Positions 16,039 through 23,195 of a stretch of DNA of 42,861 bases are shown piece after piece. This DNA comes from DATAAZ01 sp036259875. Its GTDB lineage: Bacteria > Actinomycetota > Thermoleophilia > Gaiellales > Gaiellaceae. Position 1 is the stretch's first letter. Every line of letters starts with the position of its first letter. Below the pieces are notes generated by a model. The model made no database searches. It was not told the DNA's origin and saw only the letters and a list, made by a program, of their open reading frames with translations. Both the position numbers and the translations under genes were made by a program. The stretch lies in the NCBI GenBank assembly GCA_036259875.1, contig DATAAZ010000013.1, positions 1 through 42,861 on the forward strand. Reading direction: 5' to 3'.

Positions 16039-16415
16039 TCCAGGTAGGTCGTGAGGAGGTGTGCTGCGGCGCGGGCATCCTCGGCCGCGGTGCCGGTCGT
16101 CGGCGAGGCCTGCGCGAGGCGCGTCGTGAAGCGCTCATCAAACGTCTCGACCGGGACGTCGGTCGCGGCGCGAAGCGTCTCGACGAACCGCTCGGTCTCG
16201 GCGGCCTGCTCGCCCCGCGTTCCGCGCAAGGTGATCGGGAGACCCACGACGATCCGCTCGACCCCCTCCGCGCGCGCGAGCTCGCGTACGCGGACGAGAC
16301 CATCCTTGCTCGCCGCGCGCTCGACGACGGCAAGAGGTCGCGCGACGGTCCCCGTCGGGTCGGACACGGCGACGCCGGTCCGCGCCGGACCGAAGTCGAG
16401 CGCGAGCACCTTCAC
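16014..16415 (-). CDS. ruvX: Holliday junction resolvase-like YqgF/RuvX
   Basis: RNase-H-fold nuclease implicated in pre-16S rRNA processing. The 133-residue protein starts MKVLALDFGPARTGVAVSDP with the conserved catalytic Asp, then GLPITLRGTRGEQA, VETFDERFTT and an acidic end (AEDARAAAHLL). The GTG at 16413-16415 is the family start. A TACAAT box lies 9 nt upstream and no Shine-Dalgarno is present, although the LVIVD-type gene ends only 22 bp earlier on the same strand. So ruvX-mltG-aroE-aroC-aroKB probably form one unit started by a leaderless promoter here. Confidence 0.94.
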   Translation of the reverse strand: MKVLALDFGPARTGVAVSDPTGTVARPLAVVERAASKDGLVRVRELARAEGVERIVVGLPITLRGTRGEQAAETERFVETLRAATDVPVETFDERFTTRLAQASPTTGTAAEDARAAAHLLTTYLEWLTAHRT

Positions 16416-16424
16416 GGAGGCGGG

Positions 16425-16430
16425 ATTGTA
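16425..16430 (-). promoter_or_regulatory. -10 box of ruvX (TACAAT)
   Basis: TACAAT on the minus strand, one base from the TATAAT consensus, 9 nt before the ruvX GTG. It lies between the stop of the beta-propeller gene and ruvX. Confidence 0.55.
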
Positions 16431-16437
16431 GTGACCG

Positions 16438-17766
16438 TTACCCCGGATCCCTCAGGGCCCTCGCGCGGAAGATCCAGAGGCCGGAGTTGATGTCGCTCGC
16501 GTAGACGAGGTCGCCGCGAACCGCGATTCCCCAGACTTGCGGGAACCGGATCGCGCCGTTCGGCGCCCGCCAGAACCGCTGCGGATCGCGCCGCGGCGGC
16601 GGGATGAAGAAGCCAATCGTCCGCGGCCGGCGGGGATTTCGCAGGCTGACGATCCGGACGCCGTCCGAATACCAGGAGACGACCTCGAGGCGGCCGACGA
16701 TCACGTTGTTGTGCACCGAGTAGAGGCCGTCGCGGCGGATCCGGCGGTCGCGGCCGGGGATCGACGACTCGGTCGCGAAGCGGCCGATCTCGACCGGTGC
16801 GCCCGGGTTCGAGACGTCGAAGATCCGTTGGAAGCCCCAGCTGCCGCGCTCGGACCCCGTCCCGTAGAAGTCGCCGACCTCGTCGTTCTGGACGAAGACC
16901 GTCTCGCCCGGCGTGAACGCGCCGGAATGGGCATTCCCGTGCGCGCCGCTGCCGTAGGCGGTCCGCCCGAGGTAGAGGGGGCGCGCGGGATCGGCGAGAT
17001 CGAGGAAGACCGTGCCCGCATCCCAGTGGGAGACGAAAGCACGCTGGCCTGCGGCGTACGGAGCGACGCTGTGTGCGTAGAGCTCGAGCGAGCCGCGGCC
17101 CGAGACGAGCGCGCTTCGGTCGGGCTCGGGCCCGTCGCGGCGGAAATCCCAGTCGGCCAACTCCTGGGGAGCGCGCGGGTTCGTCACATCGACGATCCGA
17201 ACGTCGCCCTTCCGGCCTTCCGTCACGAGGAGCGAGTGCGGGACGGCGAGAAGCGCGAGCACCCGACCGTCGGCGCGCTGGACGACGGAGAGCTCGTGGA
17301 CGCCGCGCACGCCTCGCTCCGACGCGAGGCGGCCGAGCAGGCGCGGGCGTCCCGGACGAGTGACGTCGAAGAGGGCGAGGCCCGCAAAGCGCGCGCCCGG
17401 GCGGCAGCGCTGGATGCCCACCGCGGCGAGGTCGCCCCGGAAGAACGGCGTCTCGATCGCGCCGACCCAGACGTCCTCGGCCGTCGTTGCCGGGAACCGG
17501 GCGAACCTGCTCGCGACCCGCGGTCGGGTCGGCCTGCGGACGGAGATCGCGCGGACTCCGTGCACCGGGCAGAGGCCGGCGAACCCCCACGAGCCGACGT
17601 AGGCGGCGCGCCGGTGGACGGCCACGTCGCCGTTGAAGCCGCCGCGAAGCTCGACGTGGCCGACGGGGCGCGTGTTCCATGTGCGCGGCCGCTGGGCGGC
17701 CGCGGTCGGAACGAGCGACGCGAGCGCTCCGGCTCCGAGCGCGACGACGACGACGAGTCGCCTCAC
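16438..17766 (-). CDS. secreted LVIVD-type beta-propeller protein
   Basis: A 442-residue exported protein of unknown function. It begins with a clear signal peptide (MRRLVVVVALGAGALASLVPTAAAQ, cleavage expected after AAA). Repeated blades follow with the pattern of LVIVD/choice-of-anchor propellers: a strand, a D-V-T/S-N-P-x-x-P turn (FDVTRPGRP, VDVTNPRAP, LDLADPARP, FDVSNPGAP, SLRNPRRP), then a strand ending in a short phrase. The GTG start overlaps the alaS stop (GTGA), so it is translationally coupled to alaS, an odd partner. No lipobox Cys, sortase signal or enzyme motif is seen. Binding or structural roles at the cell surface are possible, but nothing in the sequence decides it. Confidence 0.85.
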   Translation of the reverse strand: MRRLVVVVALGAGALASLVPTAAAQRPRTWNTRPVGHVELRGGFNGDVAVHRRAAYVGSWGFAGLCPVHGVRAISVRRPTRPRVASRFARFPATTAEDVWVGAIETPFFRGDLAAVGIQRCRPGARFAGLALFDVTRPGRPRLLGRLASERGVRGVHELSVVQRADGRVLALLAVPHSLLVTEGRKGDVRIVDVTNPRAPQELADWDFRRDGPEPDRSALVSGRGSLELYAHSVAPYAAGQRAFVSHWDAGTVFLDLADPARPLYLGRTAYGSGAHGNAHSGAFTPGETVFVQNDEVGDFYGTGSERGSWGFQRIFDVSNPGAPVEIGRFATESSIPGRDRRIRRDGLYSVHNNVIVGRLEVVSWYSDGVRIVSLRNPRRPRTIGFFIPPPRRDPQRFWRAPNGAIRFPQVWGIAVRGDLVYASDINSGLWIFRARALRDPG

Positions 17767-20297
17767 GGCGAGAGCGCCGCGAGAAGCGCGCGCTCGGCAG
17801 CGGCGAGCGCCTCAGGCAGCTTGTCCGGCTCGCGGCCGCCGGCGCGCGCCATCGTCGGCCGGCCGCCGCCGCCGCCGCCAACCAGCGCAGCCGCCTCGCG
17901 GACGACCTTGACCGCATCGAGGCCGCGTGCTTCCAGCGAGCGGTCGAGGTTCACGACGAGGTGGACGCGACCGTCCTCGCGCGCGCCGAGCACGACGGCC
18001 GCGGGGGGATGCTGCTGCATGAGCCGATCGGAAAGCGCAAGGAGGTCGTCGGGGCCTGCCGCGCGCGCCTCGACGACGATCACCTCCACGTCCCCCGCCC
18101 GATTCCGGCGCTCGTCGACGATGGCGGGGCCAGTCGCTGCAGGCCGCTCGCTGGCGTCCTTGCGCCCCCGCTCGAGCTGCGAGCGGAGTTCGTCGGCCTC
18201 GTGCGCCCGGGAGCGCAGGTACGCGAACGCCTCGCCCGAGCTGACGGCCTCGATCCGCCGGACGCCAGACCCCACGGAGCCCTCGGAGAGGATCGCGAAC
18301 AGGCCGATCTCGGCGGTTGTCCGGACGTGCGTCCCACCGCAGAGCTCGCGCGAGAACCCCGGAATCTCGACGACGCGGACGATGTCCCCGTACTTCTCGC
18401 CGAACAGCATCGTCGCGCCGAGGCTGCGCGCCTCCTCGATCGGAGTCAGGAACGCGTGCACGGGAAGGTTCTCGAAAATCCGTTCGTTCACGAGCTCCGC
18501 GACCCGCTCGCGCTCCTCGGACGTGAGCGCGTGTCCGTGCGTGAAGTCGAACCGCAGCTTGTCCGGTCGGACGGCTGAACCCGCCTGGCGCACGTGGTCG
18601 CCGAGCACCTCTTGGAGCGCCTTGTGGAGCAGGTGCGTCGCCGTGTGGTTCGCCATCGTCGGGAAGCGCACCGACCACGGGACGACTGCGCGGACGCGGT
18701 CGCCCGCCCGGAAGCCCTCGCCTCGAAAGGTGAGGACTTGGTCGTCGTTCCCGAGTCGCCGCGCTTCGACGAGCTCGGCGCGCGCCCCCGAGTCACGGTG
18801 CTCGATGAACCCGATGTCCGAGACCTGCCCGCCCCCCTCCGCGTAGAACGGCGACTCGTGGAGCTTTGCCTGGAAGAGACCCTCGCCGAGTTCCTCGAGG
18901 AGGGCGATCGCGGTCAGCACCTCGGTCTTCTCGTAGCCGACGAACTCGCTCTTCTGCTCGCCGCCGAGGCGAAGCTCGAACCCCGCCGCGCTCCGCGCCC
19001 GAGACCGCTCGCGCTGCTCGTCCATCAGGCGTGAGAAATCCTCGTCGTGGACCGGAATCCCGCGCTCACGCGCGAGCTCGCGGGTCAGCTCCACCGGGAA
19101 GCCGTACGTGTCGTAGAGCCGGAAGAGATCCTCGCTCGAGACCCGGCCGCGCGCAGCGACCTCGTCGAAGAGGCGCTGGCCCCGCGCGAGTGTCGCGCCG
19201 AAACGCTCCTCCTCGCCGCCGAGAACGCGGGCGATCTCGTCGCGGCCGTCGACGAGCTCCGCGTAGACGTTTCCCATCCGGGCGACGACGACGTCCGCGA
19301 GGCGGCCGAGGAACGGGCTTTCGAGGCCGATTCTCGCCCCGTGCTGGACGGCCCGCCGGATGATCCGCCGCAGGATGTACCCGCGCCCTTCGTTCGACGG
19401 CGTCACGCCGTCCGCGACGAGGAACGTCATACCGCGGCCATGGTCGGCGAGGACGCGGTGTGCCTTTGTCGCCTCCTCCGACTCGCCGTAGCGCGCGCCC
19501 GTCTCGGCCTCGACCCAGTCGACGATCGCTCGGAAGCCGTCCGTCTCGTAGACGGAGTGGACGCCCTGGAGAATCGCGGCGTTTCGCTCCACGCCCGCCC
19601 CCGTGTCGATGTTCTGAGTCGGGAGCGGCGTCAGGCTCCCGTCCGCGTGCAGGTCGAACTCCATGAAGACGAGGTTCCAGAACTCGAGGAAGCGGTCGCA
19701 CTCGCAGCCGGGCGCGCAGTCGGGGCGGTCGCAGCCGTGCTCGCGGCCGCGGTCGAAGTAGAGCTCCGAGCACGGTCCGCAAGGCCCGGTTGGGCCGGCC
19801 TGCCAGAAGTTCTCGCTCCGCGGCAGGTCGACGATCCGCTCCGCCGGGATGCCGACGCGCTCCCACCCGGCGACGGCGACCTCGTCACGGTCGAGGCGGA
19901 GTTCCGGATCGCCCGCGAAGACCGTGGCCCACACCTCCTCCTCCGGGTAGCGGAGGTGCTGGGTGACGAACTCCCACGCGAGCTCGATCGCGCCGTCCTT
20001 GAAGTAGTCGCCCAGTGAGAAGTTCCCGAGCATCTCGAAGAACGTCAGGTGGCGTGCCGTCAGACCGACCTCGTCGATGTCCGTCGTCCGGAAGCACTTC
20101 TGGACGGTCGCCAGCCGCTTCGCCGGCGGGTCTTCGAGGCCGAGGAAGTACGGCTTGAGCGGCTGCATCCCGGCCGTTGTGAGAAGAACGGACGGGTCGT
20201 ACGTCGGGGGGACGAGCGAGCCGGACGGGCGGCGTAGGTGGCCCTTCGCCTCGAAGAACGAGAGGAAACCTTCGCGAAGCTCGTCGCTCGTCCGCAT
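17763..20297 (-). CDS. alaS: alanine-tRNA ligase
   Basis: Charges tRNA-Ala and edits mischarged Ser/Gly. The 844-residue protein has a class II catalytic core (FRTTDIDEVG, HLTFFEMLGNFSLGDYFK, GAGVERN) and the tRNA-recognition part. The editing domain keeps zinc-binding NHTATHLLHKAL and CGGTHVRTTAEIG. A C-terminal C-Ala domain ends in a glycine-rich segment (VGGGGGGRPTMARAGG). A cysteine-rich insert (C-x4-C-x3-C-x-C, within HGCDRPDCAPGCECDRF) could bind a metal and occurs in other bacterial AlaRS. The ATG at 20295-20297 is the family start, with TACGAT 6 nt upstream. The next gene overlaps by GTGA. Confidence 0.97.
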   Translation of the reverse strand: MRTSDELREGFLSFFEAKGHLRRPSGSLVPPTYDPSVLLTTAGMQPLKPYFLGLEDPPAKRLATVQKCFRTTDIDEVGLTARHLTFFEMLGNFSLGDYFKDGAIELAWEFVTQHLRYPEEEVWATVFAGDPELRLDRDEVAVAGWERVGIPAERIVDLPRSENFWQAGPTGPCGPCSELYFDRGREHGCDRPDCAPGCECDRFLEFWNLVFMEFDLHADGSLTPLPTQNIDTGAGVERNAAILQGVHSVYETDGFRAIVDWVEAETGARYGESEEATKAHRVLADHGRGMTFLVADGVTPSNEGRGYILRRIIRRAVQHGARIGLESPFLGRLADVVVARMGNVYAELVDGRDEIARVLGGEEERFGATLARGQRLFDEVAARGRVSSEDLFRLYDTYGFPVELTRELARERGIPVHDEDFSRLMDEQRERSRARSAAGFELRLGGEQKSEFVGYEKTEVLTAIALLEELGEGLFQAKLHESPFYAEGGGQVSDIGFIEHRDSGARAELVEARRLGNDDQVLTFRGEGFRAGDRVRAVVPWSVRFPTMANHTATHLLHKALQEVLGDHVRQAGSAVRPDKLRFDFTHGHALTSEERERVAELVNERIFENLPVHAFLTPIEEARSLGATMLFGEKYGDIVRVVEIPGFSRELCGGTHVRTTAEIGLFAILSEGSVGSGVRRIEAVSSGEAFAYLRSRAHEADELRSQLERGRKDASERPAATGPAIVDERRNRAGDVEVIVVEARAAGPDDLLALSDRLMQQHPPAAVVLGAREDGRVHLVVNLDRSLEARGLDAVKVVREAAALVGGGGGGRPTMARAGGREPDKLPEALAAAERALLAALSP

Positions 20298-20303
20298 CCC
20301 GCG

Positions 20304-20309
20304 ATCGTA
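20304..20309 (-). promoter_or_regulatory. -10 box of alaS (TACGAT)
   Basis: TACGAT on the minus strand, 6 nt before the alaS ATG. The rest of the 173-bp gap to the sigma gene shows two T5 runs on the minus strand (near 20355-20375) but no T-box or other riboswitch pattern that I can recognise. Confidence 0.5.
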
Positions 20310-20449
20310 GCGGGAGGCCGCCCTGGATCCGTGCGCGGGAATCGGGCGTGTTCGGGCGCAAAAACGGCAAAAACCGCTCGGCACACGTGCGGATATCGGC
20401 GGTACGATCGCCTTGGGGAGGAGGCTGGGCGCGCCGGGCCGCGACGGCT

Positions 20450-20465
20450 GGGCGGCCGGCCGCCC
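20450..20465 (-). terminator. 16-bp perfect palindrome after the sigma factor gene
   Basis: GGGCGGCC/GGCCGCCC is a perfect palindrome beginning 5 nt after the stop codon of the sigma factor gene. It can fold into a very stable GC hairpin but has no T-tract, so it would be a non-canonical terminator or mRNA 3' stabiliser. It separates the anti-sigma/sigma unit from alaS. Confidence 0.4.
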
Positions 20466-20470
20466 GAATG

Positions 20471-21268
20471 CTATGCCGACCCCGGCGCCGCCCGGTGCTC
20501 GGGCGCCTGCTCGTCCACCTCGACGTCCGCGGCGATCTCTTCCCGGATCTTCTCGAGCGCGCGGCGGATGAGGCGAGAGACGTGCATCTGGGAGATCCCG
20601 ACCTGCTGCGCGATCTGCGACTGCGTCAGTCCCTCGAAGAAGCGGAGCTGGAGGATCCGTCGCTCGCGATCGTCGAGCACCTTGAGGCCGGGCGCGAGCA
20701 CGGCCCGGTCCTCGCTCACCTCGTACTCGTGCTCGACCTCGCCAAGCGACTCGAGTGGATCGAGATCGTCCGCGTCGTCGCCGCCCGTCGGAGCCGAGAG
20801 CGAGAGCGTCGCGTACGCCTGACCCGTCTCGAGCGCCTCGAGCACCTCCTCCTCGTCGACTCCGGCTGCCTTGGCGAGCTCGGCGATCGTCGGCGAGCGC
20901 TCGAGCTGCACGGTCAGCTCCTCGATCAGACGTGAGAGCCGGACGTTCAGCTCTTGAAGCCCGCGCGGCACGCGGACCGACCACCCCTTGTCGCGGAAAT
21001 GGCGCTTGATCTCGCCGATGATGTTCGGGGTCGCGTACGTCGTGAGCTCGACGCCGCGGTCGACGTCGAATCGGTCGATCGCCTTGATGAGGCCGATGCA
21101 ACCGACCTGGACGAGGTCTTCGAGCTGCTCTCCGCGATACGAGTAGCGCCGCGCAAGAGAGCGGACGAGCGGCAGGTACTGCTCGATCAGCTTCTCGCGC
21201 GCCTCGAGATCGCCGTGCGCGTGATAGCGGCGAAGCAGCTCGCGGTCACTCTTCTCGGCCGCCGTCAC
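20471..21268 (-). CDS. SigB/SigF/SigG-type RNA polymerase sigma factor
   Basis: A group 3 sigma factor of 265 residues. Region 2 is clear (LVRSLARRYSYRGEQLEDLVQVGCIGLIKAIDRFD, then GVELTTYATPNIIGEIKRHFRD). Region 3 has the SigB/F-type VRVPRGLQELN and SPTIAELAKAAGVDEEEVLEALE. Region 4 has the helix-turn-helix LTQSQIAQQVGISQMHVSRLIRRALEKIRE. An acidic linker (GGDDADDLDPLE) joins 3 and 4. In this family the sigma is held by an RsbW/SpoIIAB-type partner and drives stress or developmental genes. The GTG start at 21266-21268 overlaps the upstream RsbW-like gene (GTGA), supporting a functional pair. The target promoters are unknown. It follows the 34-nt-leader promoter at 21701. Confidence 0.93.
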   Translation of the reverse strand: MTAAEKSDRELLRRYHAHGDLEAREKLIEQYLPLVRSLARRYSYRGEQLEDLVQVGCIGLIKAIDRFDVDRGVELTTYATPNIIGEIKRHFRDKGWSVRVPRGLQELNVRLSRLIEELTVQLERSPTIAELAKAAGVDEEEVLEALETGQAYATLSLSAPTGGDDADDLDPLESLGEVEHEYEVSEDRAVLAPGLKVLDDRERRILQLRFFEGLTQSQIAQQVGISQMHVSRLIRRALEKIREEIAADVEVDEQAPEHRAAPGSA

Positions 21269-21666
21269 CGGTGTTCCACCTGTGCCGCCGGAAGGGGCTT
21301 GCGGATGCGCACCCACTCACCGCCGTCGCGGCGCTCGACCTCGAACCCGCCCGCCACAGCGGAAAGAAGCCGGCGCAACCCGATCCCGTCGTGCGCGTCG
21401 AGATCGCGGGCGAGCTCCGATTCGAGACGGCGCGCATCGAGCGGGCCCACGGACACCTCGAACGCCCCGTCGCCGAGCCGAGCCTCGACGGTCACCTCGC
21501 CGCCTGCGGCGTACGGATCCGTGAGGAGCATCTCGAGCGCGATCTGGATGTCCTCGAGCTCCTCGTACGAGAGGTCGTGGCGAGCGGCGAGACCGCCGAG
21601 CACGAGCCGGATGACGCCGTAGTAGGCGCGTGCGTGAGGAACGGTCAGCCGGATCGCGTCGGTCAC
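21265..21666 (-). CDS. RsbW-like anti-sigma protein with degenerate ATP-binding motifs
   Basis: A 133-residue protein encoded directly before, and overlapping by 4 nt, the SigB/F-type sigma factor, the usual place of an RsbW/SpoIIAB partner. It has the size and strand-helix order of the HATPase_c_2 family, and the end-box DGIGLRRLLSAV resembles the G2 box (GxGL). The N box is altered. Where family members read E-A-C-T-N, this one has Met46-Leu-Leu-Thr-Asp50, so the catalytic Glu and Mg-binding Asn are missing by eye alignment. The D-x-G-x-G box is also absent (SVGPLDARR). It may bind the sigma factor without acting as a kinase. Alternative: a structural homologue with another task. The GTG start at 21664-21666 is taken as the first good start. 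Confidence 0.7.
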   Translation of the reverse strand: MTDAIRLTVPHARAYYGVIRLVLGGLAARHDLSYEELEDIQIALEMLLTDPYAAGGEVTVEARLGDGAFEVSVGPLDARRLESELARDLDAHDGIGLRRLLSAVAGGFEVERRDGGEWVRIRKPLPAAQVEHR

Positions 21667-21700
21667 TGAGACGAGGCCGCTGGGCGCGCGACGGGCGACG

Positions 21701-21706
21701 ATTGTA
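21701..21706 (-). promoter_or_regulatory. -10 box of the anti-sigma/sigma unit (TACAAT)
   Basis: TACAAT on the minus strand, 34 nt before the GTG of the RsbW-like gene, giving a short leader of about 28 nt. It differs from the leaderless spacing of most other units here. Confidence 0.45.
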
Positions 21707-21721
21707 CTCGCGCCGGCACCG

Positions 21722-23002
21722 TCATTCGGACGCCGAGATCAGCCCCGCTCCGACCACCACGTCGCCCTCGTAGAGGACGGCCGCCTGGCCCCGGGCGACC
21801 CCGTACGCGGGTCGCTCGAGCGCAAGACGGAAGCCGCGCGGCTCGGCCTCGACCGTCGCAGGCAGAGCCGGCGAGCGGTAGCGAAGCTTGGCGTCCGCCC
21901 GCGCGACGGGCGCAAAGAGCGAGCCGACGCCGACGCGGATCTGCGTGCGCGCGAGCGAATCGCGAGCGCCGACGACGACGGTGTTCGTGCGAGGATCCGT
22001 CCGGACGGCGTACACCGGGGTGCCGGCCGCGACGCCGACGCCGCGTCGCTGGCCGGGCGTGAAGCGCCAGAAGCCGTCGTGCCGGCCGAGCTCACGACCC
22101 CGCTCGTTCACGATCGAACCCTCCCGCGGGGCGAGACCGTGACGCGCCAGGAACTCGCGGTAATCCGCGCCGGCGAGGAAGCACGCCTCCTGGCTCTCGC
22201 GCCGCTCGGCGACGGCGAGTCCGGCTGCGCGAGCGTGCCCCCGCGTCGCCGCCTTCGTTTGCTCGCCGAGCGGGAACCAGACGCGGCCGAGGTGCCGCGG
22301 ATCGAGGCGCGCGAGCATGTACGACTGATCCTTCTCGCCGTCGGCGGCGCGGGCAAGCAGCAACCGGCCGCGGTGCTCGACTACGCGCGCGTAGTGTCCG
22401 GTCACGAGCCGGCGGGCGCCGATCCGCCGTGCAAACGCGAGCAGCTCCGCGAAGCGGTAGCTCCCGTTGCAGCGAACGCAGGGGTTCGGCGTCTCGCCGC
22501 GCGCGTACGCCGCGACGAACGGCCCGACGACGGCGCGGCGGAAGCCCTCCCGGAGATCAAGCGTGAAGTGCGGGATCCCGATCGAATGGCACGTCTCGCG
22601 TGCGGCGAGGACCGCCGTCGGAGAACAGCAGGCCCGGTCGGAGTCCGGCCCGGCCGGATCCGTCCAGAGTCGGAGCGTCACGCCGACCGCCTCGTGCCCG
22701 GCGTCGCGCGCCCGCAGGAGCGCAACGGCGCTGTCCACCCCGCCGCTCATCGCAACCGCGACGCGCGCCGCGTTCCTCTCCGCTTCGACGACGGGGCCGA
22801 GCGCGTCGTGGAGCGCATCCCCCGCGAGCAGCTCGGCGGGAACGGCGCCCGCCTCGAGCGTCGTGACGCCGCGGACCGCCCGGCAGACGTCGGCCACGCC
22901 CGGGCCGTCTCCCACCGCCTCGACGATCCGGCGCGACTCGATCCGAAGCCGAACCCACGCGAGATCGCCGTCGCGAGCGGCGTTTCCTACCGACTCGATC
23001 AC
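21722..23002 (-). CDS. mnmA: tRNA 2-thiouridine synthase MnmA with N-terminal NifU-like domain
   Basis: Adds sulfur to U34 of Glu, Gln and Lys tRNAs. The MnmA part starts near residue 80: PP-loop AMSGGVDSAV (SGGVDS 86-91), catalytic cysteines in ETPNPCVRCNGSYRF and SQEACFLAG, GHYARV, and KDQSYMLARL followed by the PLGEQTK motif. A CC pair (DRACCSP) precedes the first catalytic region. Before it lie about 80 extra residues whose order VGN...GD...V.L.I....I.EA...G.G...V resembles the NifU/IscU N-terminal scaffold. The scaffold cysteines are gone (Ala8/Ala9 for the first, Pro34 for the second) and the end is shortened, leaving one Cys40. The GTG at 23000-23002 is the only start giving this extension, and TACGGT lies 6 nt upstream of it. 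Confidence 0.92.
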   Translation of the reverse strand: MIESVGNAARDGDLAWVRLRIESRRIVEAVGDGPGVADVCRAVRGVTTLEAGAVPAELLAGDALHDALGPVVEAERNAARVAVAMSGGVDSAVALLRARDAGHEAVGVTLRLWTDPAGPDSDRACCSPTAVLAARETCHSIGIPHFTLDLREGFRRAVVGPFVAAYARGETPNPCVRCNGSYRFAELLAFARRIGARRLVTGHYARVVEHRGRLLLARAADGEKDQSYMLARLDPRHLGRVWFPLGEQTKAATRGHARAAGLAVAERRESQEACFLAGADYREFLARHGLAPREGSIVNERGRELGRHDGFWRFTPGQRRGVGVAAGTPVYAVRTDPRTNTVVVGARDSLARTQIRVGVGSLFAPVARADAKLRYRSPALPATVEAEPRGFRLALERPAYGVARGQAAVLYEGDVVVGAGLISASE

Positions 23003-23008
23003 GTCTTC

Positions 23009-23014
23009 ACCGTA
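23009..23014 (-). promoter_or_regulatory. -10 box of mnmA (TACGGT)
   Basis: TACGGT on the minus strand, 6 nt before the mnmA GTG and only 5 nt after the T-run that ends the 6S RNA, so mnmA seems to be transcribed independently of it. Confidence 0.45.
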
Positions 23015-23019
23015 GCGCG

Positions 23020-23038
23020 AAAAAAAGCGTGCCCCACT
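23020..23038 (-). terminator. 3' end of 6S RNA with T7 run
   Basis: The 3' strand of the closing stem (AGTGGGGCACGC) is followed directly by seven T residues on the minus strand, the longest T-tract in the intergenic regions of this window. It works as an intrinsic terminator only if the long closing stem forms. Confidence 0.6.
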
Positions 23039-23183
23039 CCGCCGATCAGCCCCGCGCGTGAGGAACCTGGCGAACCAGGTGGGTGCCCTGCCGGCCGGCG
23101 CCGTGCCGCCCGGACGCGGGCTCCCTCTCAGTAGCTGTTGGTTCTACATATGCGCGCGAGGCCACGCACGCAGTCGAGCACGC
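23020..23183 (-). ncRNA. ssrS: 6S RNA (candidate)
   Basis: About 164 nt with no conserved reading frame and the architecture of 6S RNA, the regulator that mimics an open promoter and binds housekeeping RNA polymerase. The ends pair as a closing stem: GCGTGC at 23178-23183 with GCACGC at 23027-23032, then ACT/AGT. A second strong block follows, CCTCGCGCG (23153-23161) with CGCGCGGGG (23050-23058). Above it is a large asymmetric bubble whose 3' strand carries a perfect 6-bp hairpin with a UUCG loop (23065-23080), a common 6S trait. A GC-rich terminal rod follows (about 23082-23129). The 3' end is a run of seven T. A -10 box TAGACT lies 6 nt before the 5' end. In Bacillus subtilis the 6S gene bsrA also lies in the aspS/hisS-mnmA neighbourhood. 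Pairing was done by hand. Confidence 0.75.
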
Positions 23184-23189
23184 CTTCGC

Positions 23190-23195
23190 AGTCTA
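23190..23195 (-). promoter_or_regulatory. -10 box of 6S RNA (TAGACT), overlapping a stop codon
   Basis: TAGACT on the minus strand, with the predicted RNA 5' end (23183) at the expected 7-nt distance. Its TAG is also the stop codon of the RlpA-like gene. No good -35 hexamer is visible at 16-18 nt. Confidence 0.5.

Noticed and set aside
20298..20470. Possible T-box or other riboswitch upstream of alaS
   Set aside because: No T-box sequence, specifier stem or antiterminator is visible, and the TACGAT box 6 nt before the ATG leaves no leader to contain one.
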